From Plasmodium coatneyi (Eukaryota > Apicomplexa > Aconoidasida > Haemosporida > Plasmodiidae): DNA of 64,000 bases. Both the position numbers and the translations under genes were made by a program. Shown in pieces: positions 1-9,929 of this stretch. A model generated the notes under the pieces. The model made no database searches and was not told where the DNA came from. It saw nothing but the letters and a program-made list of their open reading frames with translations. The stretch covers positions 1,860,001 through 1,924,000 of the forward strand of contig NC_033564.1 of NCBI RefSeq assembly GCF_001680005.1, written 5' to 3'. Within the stretch, counting starts at the first letter, position 1, and the number at the start of each line of letters is the position of its first letter.

Positions 1-1107
1 AACAAGAAACACCACCTGCTGAAGGAACATCCGGAGCCACGACAGGCGTAGTAGGTAAGTACATATCCCAACAGAGTAGGAAAAACAGAAGAAGAAAAAA
101 GAAAGGAAAGAAAAGGGAAGAAATCAGTGTAAGGAGGAAGGAAGGGGTCAAAGGAAGAAAGGAAAAGATAGTCTAAGGAAGGGAGGTCTCATGAATAAGA
201 GTGAGGGAAAGAAGGAAAGAAGGAAGGAGGAAGGAAAGTGTCTATCGAAGGAAAGGAAGGGGTCTAAGGAGGAAAGGAAGGTAGTCTAAGGAGGATGAAG
301 TAAGGAAGTGTGTGAGGGTGTGAAAGTAGGTTTTTTTTAGGGTAAGGAAGCAGTCATATGGCCTGTTGTTTAGGAATTTGGGGATGTATGTGCACCCGAA
401 GGGTGCATCTAAAAAAGAAAAAAATAAAATAAATGGAAGAGTGTGTATATGGCACTTTTAATTTAGAATGTACTCAGTTGTACTTAATTTGTTCTTTATT
501 CTGATTTTTCTTGCGCAGCACAAGGTTCTGGACACAGTGGTGAGGAAGGAAAAGGAGGGAGTGATGGTGGTGGTAGTCACAGAAATGAAGATGAACTATC
601 TGATTCTGGTGGAAGTGGTATCGTGCCTGCTGTGTCTGCTGGACTCGCATTAGTAGGATTACCAACAGTTCTTTTCTTTTTATATAAGGTAACAATTATA
701 ATTATAATTACAATTATAATGGCAATTGTCATTACAATCATAATGAACAATTATAATTGAAATGTGTGTAGAAACAGATATATTAGTATTTTATTTTATA
801 CTTAAAATGAATACTTAAAGTGAGCAGTAATATATAGATATATTCTGTACACATATATGTGCTCACCTGCTTGCTCCTTCCCTCCTCTTTTTTCCTATAT
901 TAGTACACTTCATTATTCGGTGGGATAAAAAACTCCTTTGGGGGAAGTAACAGAAAAAAAAGAAAATCCACCATCCGACAGGGCCTAAACGCCTTCTCAG
1001 GCGACGACTCTTCTACAGAATATTCAAGAACAAACCTAGCAGAAAGTGTAATGGGAACCGACAGTGCGACGGAATATTCTATTCCATATACTTCATACTC
1101 TAGATAA
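1..1107 (+). CDS. KIR-type pir variant antigen, 3' end only (three exons visible)
   Basis: The 5' end lies outside the window. Visible exons are 1..54 (donor GTAAGT), 519..688 (acceptor GCGCAG, donor GTAACA) and 904..1107 (acceptor TATTAG, stop TAA). Phases agree: a split Ala codon joins exons 1 and 2, and exon 3 starts in phase 0. The middle exon gives a Gly/Ser-rich juxtamembrane stretch, then a transmembrane segment ending VGLPTVLFFLYK. The last exon encodes a basic cytoplasmic tail starting YTSLFGGIKNSF, with a KKRK cluster and the motif FSGDDSSTEYS. This organisation is typical of KIR/pir proteins exported to the infected red-cell surface; the tail is not SICAvar-like. A separate intron just before the transmembrane exon is unusual for the simple three-exon pir pattern. 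Confidence 0.85.
55..518 (+). repeat. Purine-rich intron of the first KIR gene
   Basis: Between donor 55 and acceptor 518 the + strand is almost pure purine from about 75 to 310, with many GGAAG/GGAAA repeats, followed by A-rich sequence. The strong purine/pyrimidine strand asymmetry is directly visible. No coding sense is seen. Confidence 0.7.
689..903 (+). repeat. Last intron of the first KIR gene: AATTAT-type repeats and a conserved inverted repeat
   Basis: Directly after the donor come imperfect ACAATTATAATT repeats (about 690-760). Near the 3' end GTGAGCA (820-826) pairs with TGCTCAC (860-866). The same two elements occur in the equivalent intron of the KIR gene at 9357-9677, so this intron is part of a duplicated 3' cassette. 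Confidence 0.6.
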
Positions 1108-2592
1108 AGAAAAATGTTTTTTTGAGTAAAAAAGGGGGGGGGGGAAGGTTGTATTAGGTTGTTAGGGTGCAAGGGAGGTTTGAAGGGGTGTTAGGAAGGA
1201 AGGGTTAAGAGCGTTGTAATAGGGTCCCCTCCTAGGTATTAGGAACAACAATGTGGCCTGCTACTGAGCTATGAAGGGTGCACATATGGGAAAAAAAAAA
1301 AAAGGAAAAAGGGGAAAAAGAAAAAAAAAACAGAAAGAAAGGAAAAAAAGAGGAAAGAAAAAAAAAAATAAATAAATAAATTAAATTGAATTAATTAATA
1401 ATACTAAAAAAAAAAGAAAAAAGAAAAGGGGAAAAAAACTATTCTTACGCGATTAGCCCCTAGACACGCACATTTGTGTGTAACCCACATGTGAGAAAAC
1501 TCGGAAAAAGGAAAAACGCATTTTTTTTATATATTCCAAGAGTTAGAATTCCGCGATGTGCATACTGAGTAAAAATGCATGCTGCAACATATGCATGTTT
1601 TTTTTTTTTTTTTTTTTCGTGCGCGCCTTTTTCTTTTTCTACTTGAGAGGGGAGGCGAAACCGCTCTCGTTTTTTTGCCAAACGTTTGATTTGCGTCCGT
1701 GGGAAGTTGCTTTATTATTCTCAGTTTTGCACTGTTCTGCTTTTCTTTTCTTTGCTTTGCTTTGCTTTGCTTTGCTTTGCTTTGATTTTTTTTTTTTTTT
1801 TTTTTTTGTGCGTGCCCTTTTTTTGCCTTTTTCCCTATCATTATCTTTTTTTTACCTTCGGCATTCGCGTTTTTCCCTTTTTGCATTTCCACGGAGAAGA
1901 GACTTCACCACATCACTGGGAAGAAATCAAAAAAAAAAAAAAAAAAAAAAAATCCAAAGGAAAGCGAAGCGAACGAATCGACTTGCTGCCACATGTGTGT
2001 AGACGTTTCCGCACAATTTTTTTTTAAACCATGCCACACGTATGCCCCTGTGCATGCACTTTTACGCGTGCACGCAGGTTTACCCATCCATTGTATGTGC
2101 GTCGTCCTGAGGGGGCCAACGCTGGGATGGAAAAGCGCATTCTGACTCAAGGTGGGGACGGAAAAAAAAAGAAAAAAGAAAAAATGCAGACTGAAAATGA
2201 ATGTAGCGTGTTTGTGTAAGAGTTCATCCAGGTTCGTTTGACGAATTTTATTAAATTTGCCTTTTCTGTTTTTTCTTCTTTTTTTTTTTTTCCTTCTTTT
2301 TTTTCCTTAATAAGAAGAACTTTTACTTTAAATGATATGTTATTTAAATAAAATGGACTGCACAATTTATGTGCACATAATCGGAGCATTTGTTCTTTTT
2401 ATACAGAATGTTGCAGTTTACTGTTATTCCTTTGGGGGGAGGAGGGCGGTAGGAATGGCATTGCATACATTATTTATAATATGAAAGGAGAGACATGACA
2501 TGTTATGTATAATTTGATAGGAACGTGGTAGGGAAACCTTCTTTACCTAAGGATGATAACTAACATTTTTTTATCTCAGATGATAACCAACA
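1108..2592. other. Intergenic, between two convergent KIR genes
   Basis: Low-complexity DNA between the stop codons of the KIR genes on + and -. It contains poly-A and poly-T runs, a G run near 1134-1143, and a (TTTGC) microsatellite of six perfect units at 1751-1780. The open frames here translate to homopolymeric F and K runs and look spurious. No gene is supported. Confidence 0.6.
1751..1780 (+). repeat. (TTTGC)6 microsatellite
   Basis: Six perfect TTTGC units, flanked by related TTTTC units on the left and a T run on the right. Confidence 0.9.
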
Positions 2593-4800
2593 TTACCTAG
2601 GATGGTAACCTACATTTCTGCGTTGTCTCTGCTGTTGTTGTCGCTGTCTTCCATTATTCGTTGTTCCTGCTCTTGTAGACTGCACATCAAATTCTGATGC
2701 TGTGGAATAATATGTTGTGGTAGAACCTCCTATTGTGGAAGAATCGTCTTCTGTGAATGTGTCGTCGATGTCGCGCTCAACTGTTCTTCTTTTTCTTTTA
2801 TTGTTACTTCCAAAGGAGTTTTTTATCCCAGAGAATAATGAAGTGTACTGGAGTAAGGGATGGAAGGAGGGGGTGATTCAAATATGTACCATAAAAGTTG
2901 TGTGCAGAAAATGTGCACATATATGTAGCATTTGTCCATTTACACATATGTATATATACATATATAGGTATATATATGTAGACATCTATATGAGTATATA
3001 TAACTATATATATATATATATATATATAACTACGTGTACATATATCCACAGTCTTATTTTATATATTTATTGCTTTATATAAAAGTGGATGATGTGTCCG
3101 TGTGTGTGTGTTTGTGTGTGTGTTTGTGTGTGTGCAAATATTTTTATTATAATTAGGATTGTGATGGTGATGGTAATTACTTACCTTGTAGAGGAGGAAT
3201 ACGATTGTGGGTAATCCTACTACACCGAATATGGAAGAGACGGTGGGGGCGATTACTGATTTGTTCTTGGGATCTTGTTGCTGTAACTTAGTTTTACTTG
3301 CAGTTATCGATTTACAATTTGAATCCCACAGTTCCTGAGGGTTGAAGTCTCTATACTTGCCATTGAACTCAGTGCAGTATGTATTTACAATACCAGGACC
3401 ACACGCCTCCTTCACTTTCTGATAAGCTGCGGCAGCTTCCTGCACGCGATGGCAATATCCGTAATCAGGATTACTGACGGCATTGGCCTGTAACTTCTGT
3501 TCAAGCGTTTCATGGTCGTAATAATAGTCGAAGACTTTTTTTCTATTACTGAAAAGTTCCCGGCTAATATTGTCATTCGGATACACAAGAGAGCATTTGC
3601 CCCCCGCATGAATTTTAAACAATGAAGTAAAAATTTTTTCTATAATGTTAAAGAATGAATCATCTCCTATATTGTCCGGTAGCATATTCCCTAACCAAAA
3701 ATATAAGAACTCCTTGCGCATACTGTCCAATGGATTTCCACTATCTCCGACTTCTGAGGCGTAATAACATGCCTCTACAACTTGTTTCACCTTGTTGTCA
3801 TCATAACCTAGGAGTGTGTTCAATGTACCCTTAACTGTATGGTCCATAGTCTCATAGGTACTGGTGCACCGGGCCTTTGTGAATTCTTTATACATCCTTT
3901 CTGACGGTAATCCTCCTGATCTGGGCATTTGGCTATATGTCATTGGTGCAAGTTGTGATGTGCTCACGTCATTACATTGCAATTCCAATAGCCCATGACC
4001 ACCGCACTGGTTGTACTTTGTTCTAAATTTGGTACAATACGAACCGCTATGATCACTGTCACAATGTTTACGTACCTTTTTAAAAGCCTCAACAATTTCA
4101 TTCAGGTAACCATGATAGGTTTCATTACAAGGTGTTGTTCCATTACCCTGGAGTTGCCCTTGCAGATCCCCATAATTTACATGGTAGGTATATACTTTTT
4201 CTCTTTCCTTGAAAGTGTCTGTGTTAATGTCCCTATATATGATTCCACATTTATTCTCTTCAGATTCGCCTTTGAGGGCACCATAAATTTTATCCATAAA
4301 ACTCATAAATGAAGTTTTAGTCCTTGCATCGTTCAATAATGCATCTCCTATCCAGTAATATAAAATATGGCAGTACTTGTCTTCGGAAGATTTCTGCTGT
4401 TTCTTTTTGGATGCGTAACAATAAGCTTTCGCAATGTTCTTTGCATGATCGTCAGTGCCTTGCTTTTTTTCAGGTAATACATCCTTCACTCTCTCAACAA
4501 GAGTACTCTCATCCTCGCAGTTATGCTCCGGATTGGTCAACTCAGAATATATGGTTTCGTAAGGTAATTGTTCCCAATGGTCCTCCTATAAATATAATAA
4601 GTGGAATATATGTTCTTCGGTATATTTCTCATACTTACTTCATGCGTTGTGCATCCTTTATAGAATACTTTGCACTCATACTTCATAGAATATTGTATAC
4701 TCCACATATATGTACGTGTGTGTGTATACACACAATTCAAGTAGGGAAGAAAGTTAACCGTTAATGTTTCCGGTAGTGCTGTTTTCGCCGGATCCGGCAT
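2593..4800 (-). CDS. KIR-like protein with two tandem pir domains (three exons)
   Basis: Proposed exons on the - strand: 4800..4639, 4585..3185 and 2847..2593, about 605 aa. The 53-nt first intron has donor GTAAGT and acceptor TATAG. The second has donor GTAAGT. All junctions are phase 0. Exon 2 carries two copies of the pir extracellular domain. Matching pairs are AKAYCYAS/VEACYYAS, CHILYYWIGD/FLYFWLGN, REKVYTYHVNY/RKKVFDYYYDH and CTKFRTKY/CTEFNGKY. A transmembrane segment ending VGLPTIVFLLYK follows (about residues 500-519). Exon 3 is a basic tail (YTSLFSGIKNSF, KRKRR) ending in a Gln/Arg-rich stretch. Expected location is the infected red-cell membrane. Exon 1 is the least certain part: an extra intron inside 4639-4736 is possible. 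Confidence 0.82.
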
Positions 4801-5911
4801 TTTTTACTGTACGTTTTTATATATAATTCATTCCGCCTTTATTATGTTGAATATGAAATATTATATATGTGCAATGTTGGATTATGTAGTTCTGAAGGAT
4901 GAGGTTACCGTCATTATTTGTTACCCCCGATGCAGATTTTGGCATTCTTCCTATGTATTCCTTATGTATATAATGTAAATTTATATATCTTGAATGGCTC
5001 CGTCCCCTTGGTGTATTTATGCAGAAGAAATATGTAACAATTTCGTTGTCGTCATGATTATGAGTGTGCACACTGAATTTTCGTTATTTTTATTCTTCAA
5101 CAATATACATTATTTAAATTTTCAAAGTAGCGATAACACATACACAAATATGTATGTCGAATTATTATATATAGTTAATACGGAGGGAAATGTGATCAAA
5201 TGTGATGAAACAACAGAATAAAAGAAAGGGGCACCTCATGTTATTTCACACGCTCCTCCTATTCGATTATTACACTATTGAATTGTGTACGACTGTTGGG
5301 AATGTTCCCTTATTACATGCGTGCTTGTGCTACCTCATATATAGGAGAGCGTAATTCCCTTTCTGGTACAGAGATCACGGTGCTTATCCTGAATTTCTCC
5401 TTTAGCCTTACTATGGCAGTTATTATAGCATGTTAACATATATATTGTAGTTCACTATACGGAAGACGTCTTCTTCTGAAATGTGTACGCCCATTCATAA
5501 TTACTGCTAAAGTTTTACTTAGCAAATAAAAGGATGATTGATATAACACGGAGATGTTCATTCATTTTGTACACTAGAGGAAGTGCTCATCTTCATAAGA
5601 ACCTTTTCTATAATACACGCTTTCCCTATTCCTTTACGCCGCTTCAGTACTGATAATTCTTTCTTTCCCTCACGATTATGTCATACTGGTAGTTTTTTTA
5701 TTCCTTCTAACATTAGGGCGAGTACATTACAACTACTTCATTTATACTGGAAATTTGCACTACTTCATTTCATCTACCTCCCTCCCTACTACATGCACAT
5801 TGTATTTTATGCATAATAGTGTACATCCGTTTTACCCCTATGGTTCGGGCAATAGAAGACCGTTGAAGAGGTTAAGAATGTTTTGAACATTGCAAAGGAT
5901 TATATACCCTC
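4801..5911. other. Upstream region of the two-domain KIR gene; no gene seen
   Basis: AT-rich sequence lying 5' of the minus-strand KIR start at 4800 and running to the telomere-like repeat. It should hold that gene's promoter, but I see no recognisable motif. Short open frames (for example 4994-5221) lack family features. Confidence 0.5.
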
Positions 5912-6752
5912 AGGTTTTAAGGTTTAGGGTTTAGGGATTAGGAGTTTAGTGTTTAGGGTTGAAAGGCTTAGGGTTCAGTGTTTAGGATTTAGGGTTCGAG
6001 ATTTTAGGTTTTGTGTTCAGTGTTTAAATTTTAGGGTTCAGGGTTTAGGATTTAGGGTTCAGGGTTTCAGTTTTTCGGGTTTAGTGTTTACGGCTCAGGG
6101 ATTAGGGTTTAGGGTTTACGGTTTAGGGTGTAGTGTTTAGGGTTTAAGGTGTAGGGTTTAGGGTTTAAGGTGGAGGGTTTAGGGTTTAAGGTGTAGGTTT
6201 TAGGGTTTAAGGTGTAGGTTTTTGTGTTTAGGGTGTAGGGTTTAGAGTTTAGGGTGTAGTGTTTAGGGTTTAAGGTGTAGGGTTTAGGGTTTAAGGTGTA
6301 GGTTTTAGGGTTTAAGGTGTAGGTTTTTGTGTTTAGGGTGTAGGGTTTAGAGTTTAGGGTTTAGGGTTTAGGGTTTAGGATTTATGCTTAGAGTTTAGGG
6401 TTGAGGGTTAATGGTTTAGGGTTTAAGGTTTAGGATTTATTTTTTAGGGTTTAGGGTTCAAGGTTTAGGATTTAGGATTCAGACTTCAGGTTTCACAGTT
6501 AGTTTTAGGGGTTTAAGGTTTAGCGTTTAGGGTCCAGGGTTTTGTGTTTAGAGTTTGGGGTTTAGTATTTCTGATTTAGAATTTAGGGTTTCTGTTCTGG
6601 GTTTATACTATAGGATTCAGGGTTTATGCTTTGGGATTCAGGGTTTATGCTTTAGGGTTCAGGGTTTAGCGTTCAGTGTTTTAGGTTTAGGGTTTAGGTT
6701 TAGAGTTTAGGGTTCAGTGTTTAGGGTTCAGGGTTTACAGGGTTTAGGGTTC
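5912..6752 (+). repeat. Interstitial telomere-like repeat (GGGTTTA / GGGTTCA heptamers)
   Basis: About 840 bp built mostly from GGGTTTA, GGGTTCA and one-base variants (GTGTTTA, AGGTTTA, GGGTGTA). These match the Plasmodium telomere consensus GGGTT(T/C)A. The array is degenerate, with no long perfect run, so it is an old internal block and not a chromosome end: genes continue on both sides. It sits between divergent KIR genes. Internal telomere repeats near kir and SICAvar genes are known from P. knowlesi. Confidence 0.92.
6131..6360 (+). repeat. Higher-order repeat inside the telomere-like array
   Basis: The segment starting at 6131 is repeated from 6257. The two copies share the same ordered series of variant heptamers, including a distinctive TTTTTGTG. 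The second copy lacks about 21 bp (three heptamers), so the seven-base phase is kept. Confidence 0.75.
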
Positions 6753-7046
6753 ATTTTTTGGGGAAGAAAGACTTTATTCGTAAGGAAGAAGTTCATAAGG
6801 AACAAGCCCCATGTGCAGGTTTAGATTCCTGGTTTAGAGATGAAGACTTTGTTCCGGAGGAAGGTGTTCCTAAGGAACAAGTTCCAAGTTCAGAGTTCGA
6901 GTTTAGGGAAAAAGACTTTGTTCCTAAGGAAGGTGTTCCGAATGAGCAGGTTGCATGTTCAGATTCTGGGATTAGGGAGGAAAGACTTTGTTCCTATGGA
7001 TGACTCTGTTCGTACAGAAGTTGTTCCTATGGAAATGTTCCTATGA
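6753..7046 (+). repeat. Degenerate ~70-bp tandem repeat next to the telomere-like array
   Basis: GACTTT followed by a TTCstTAAGGAAG-like segment recurs at 6770, 6845, 6914 and 6984 (spacings 75, 69 and 70). Units are linked by TTTAGGG-like heptamers. A frame stays open from 6758 to 7003 and reads repeats of the type DFVPxEGVPxEQV. There is no splice context or similarity that I recognise, so I treat it as repeat DNA and not as a gene. Confidence 0.6.
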
Positions 7047-8498
7047 AATATGTTATGAGATTTGATATTTTTAGGGAAGTTTTTGTTCTTAGGAAACAGG
7101 GTTCGAAGTTCAGAGTTTAGCGTTTGGGGGATTAGGGTACTTCTAAGCTATAGAAGGAGCCATATGATCCACTAATTAATTTTCTAGGGAAGAAAGGGGA
7201 AGGAATGAAGTAAAGGTTGAACGATGGATCTAAGGTAAGTATGTATTAATGGGTGGAATGTAGTATTCCCTTAGAAGGAGGAAGGAACTCAAATAAAATA
7301 ATATGCGATTATTCCACATATGAATGTATTATTTTGTAGTATACTCACGGAAGCGAAAGGGAAAGAAGGAATAAGAGGAATATATTACTATTTTCAATAT
7401 AATAAGGTTCAAATAGTAAAAAGCTCAAGTAGCGTAATGTATATATTTTGGAATAAATGAGCTTCAATGTACTTATAGGTGCAGGATGAAAAAGGTGAAA
7501 TTATTTATTATTGAACAGTTATGAATGGGGGAGGGGTGTATTGCACTTAATATTAGTATACGAAAATGCGCATATTAGGAGGGTGGAAGAAGGTGCTCTC
7601 TCTATGTGAACTATACTACACATATAAGCGATCTTTAAAAACTTTCCCATAAGAACAGTAAAGCATGAAATAATTATATATGTTTGAATTTATATTCGTG
7701 GTGTGTGTGCCACTATATATATAATAACTGGACGAAGTAAATAATAATATAACATTTCCAACGAATAATCATACAAACCCTAGTAATATAAATGAATGGA
7801 TAAAGAAGGAACGCACATGGGAAGTGTATAGAAAATTTTTTTTTTTTTTAAGTTCTTCTTTCCTTCCCCAATTCTTCTGCTCCATTCTACTATTCTTATT
7901 TCATTATTCCAATGCACTTATTCCAATACATTTTGTTCCAATATATTCTGCTCCCTACATTATTTGTTCCTACCTTTTTTGTACCTTAATTTTTTTTTGT
8001 ACACGACAATTTGAAAAACATATATATGTATGTGTAATATGTTACTAAATTTCCTTAAGGAAATTAAACAATATATGTACATTATTGATAAAGGAAGAAA
8101 ATTAAAAAATAAAAAAAATTTGCATATCTGTGTACTTCTTCTTATAATCATTACCAGAACAAACAAACAAAGTGCCCTCACACACTCACTCTACTCACAT
8201 ATATATATCTATTCTGCATATATATATGAATGCACATATATGAATAATTCCTAACAATAAATTCGTTATATGCCGCATGCACCACATAAACAACGACCCG
8301 AACCACAATGACAAAAGTAATAATACCCCCCACTTTTCATTTATTTATTTGCTCCATAAAAAAAAAAAAAAAAAAAAAAAAAAAGGTGTATTCTAATGGT
8401 GTATATTAATGTGGTGTATATATAGTATTTTATATGCACAATATACAATAGAAGGAACGTGGAAGTATATATATACCTTCTACTGTCTACATTTGTAG
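7047..8498. other. Upstream region of the third KIR gene; first exon not found
   Basis: AT-rich sequence with T and A runs (an A run at about 8359-8383). A GTAAGT at 7235-7240 follows ATGGATCTAAG, but that leaves phase 2, while the next exon at 8499 needs phase 0, so I do not accept it as exon 1. No other convincing start exon is visible. Confidence 0.45.
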
Positions 8499-9929
8499 GA
8501 AGAGGATCCCTGTAATGTAGAAAACTTACCCTCCAGAAGAGTATATAAAGCATTCGAAAGTGACCAACATAAATGTACGCATAAAAGTTCTTGGATAGGA
8601 GAAATAGAGAGTATACTGGAAGGTAAAGTACAGGGAGAATGGAATATTAGAAAGTATGCTGAAGAAATTGCGCAAGCTTGGTGTTATGTAACTGAAGTAA
8701 ATACAAAGGAGCGACCGTGTACAGTAGTTTGTGAATTCTCCTATTTTTGGTTACACGATAAATTATTGGACATCTTGAGTTCGTTTGTTCAATTTCAGAG
8801 TATTATGCAGCAAATCTACAGTAAATTGGAAGGTTCCGGCAGTCCATGCAATTATGCAACTGTGCAAAAAACTATTGGCGATAGCCTCCTCAAACAGAGG
8901 AGACAAATATTCGACTACTACTACGACTACAAAACTATAAGGAAAGAATTGAAGGATTGTACGTCCCCAGTGTCTTCTTGCATTCAGGAATATGAGACAT
9001 ACCTGAAAGGAGCTCAGGACGTCTATGGACAAGTAGAGGCAAACTGTGAAGTTAAGGAGTGTGAATACTGTGATAAAATTGTAAATGAGATTAAGAGTGG
9101 TAACATACCGAAACCGTCAGACTTGAAGTGTGGAATGATGTCCGAAGAGGAGCTTCTATCGAATGAAGAGGACATATCAAAATTAGCATGCACCGTGCCA
9201 CCCAAACCCAAACCAAATCCCAATCCAAATCAAGCTGGTAGTAGTGGCAGTTTTAGTGATGCTGATCAGAGTGTAGGAGCTGGTGTCGCCCCTGCTGCTA
9301 TGTCAGGTGCATTAGGAGCAGTGGGCCTTCCAACACTTGCTCTTTTCTTATATAAAGTAAGTAAAGTAACAATTATAATTGTTCATTGTAATTATAGTTA
9401 TAATTGCAGTTATAATTACAATTACAATTATAACTACAATTACCATAATAACTGCAACTGTCCATTACAATTATAATTATCATTGTAATTATGAATAGAA
9501 ACATATATATATTAGTTATTTTTATTTTTCTCTACATTTAAAAATGAATGCTTAAAATGAATGTAAAAAAAAATGAATGCTTCAAATGTGAATGTTTAAA
9601 ATGTGAGCAGTAATGTACATATATATTCTGCGCACACACGTGCTCACCTGTTTGTCCATCTTTTTTTTCTTCTTCAGTATACTTCTGCATTCGATTGGAT
9701 GAAAGGTTCCTCTCCGAAGAGCAGAAGGAGATCCGCCATCGGACAGGAATTAAATGCCTTCTCAGGCGACGACTCTTCTACAGCAGAATATTCGACAACA
9801 TTGGGTTCAACAGTAGGTTCTATGGATGATAATTCTGTTTTATATGAGAAGCAAACATCACGTGTAGGAAGGGCAAATAATGGTAGAAGAGAAGGAAACA
9901 GGAAAAACATTAGTTATCAAAGTTTGTAA
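8499..9929 (+). CDS. KIR-type pir variant antigen, exon 1 missing or not recognised
   Basis: Exons 8499..9356 (acceptor TTTGTAG, donor GTAAGT) and 9678..9929 (acceptor TTCTTCAG, stop TAA), phase 0. The large exon (286 codons) starts EEDPCNVENLPSRRVYKAF, which has the LPSxxxYxxF pattern seen at the start of pir domains. It continues with AWCYVT, FSYFWLHDKLL and RQIFDYYYDY and ends in a transmembrane segment VGLPTLALFLYK. A proline-rich linker (PPKPKPNPNPN) precedes the membrane region. The tail exon begins YTSAFDWMKGSS and carries the block NAFSGDDSST also found in the KIR gene at 904-1107. There is no ATG at the start of the large exon, so a short 5' exon is expected. If it is truly absent, this is a pseudogene or fragment. 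Confidence 0.82.
9357..9677 (+). repeat. Last intron of the third KIR gene: ATTATAATTAC-type repeats and a conserved inverted repeat
   Basis: From the donor to about 9500 the intron is a mosaic of AATTATAATT/TACAATTACA units. Further on, GTGAGCA (9603-9609) and TGCTCAC (9641-9647) form the same inverted repeat as in the KIR intron at 820-866, in the same place relative to the tail exon. Confidence 0.6.

Noticed and set aside
1..1107. Assignment of the first gene to SICAvar
   Set aside because: The tail exon (FSGDDSSTEYS, single short exon) matches the other KIR tails in the window and not the SICAvar cytoplasmic exons.
1527..2027. Overlapping open frames on both strands
   Set aside because: Translations are F-run or K-run sequences from poly-T/poly-A tracts and microsatellites; no domain, no splice context.
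5949..6140. Open frame through the telomere-like repeat
   Set aside because: A consequence of the 7-bp repeat reading as GFRV/GLGF units in all frames; not a gene.
7226..7240. ATGGATCTAAG followed by GTAAGT as exon 1 of the third KIR gene
   Set aside because: Leaves phase 2, while the exon at 8499 requires phase 0; joining creates an early stop.
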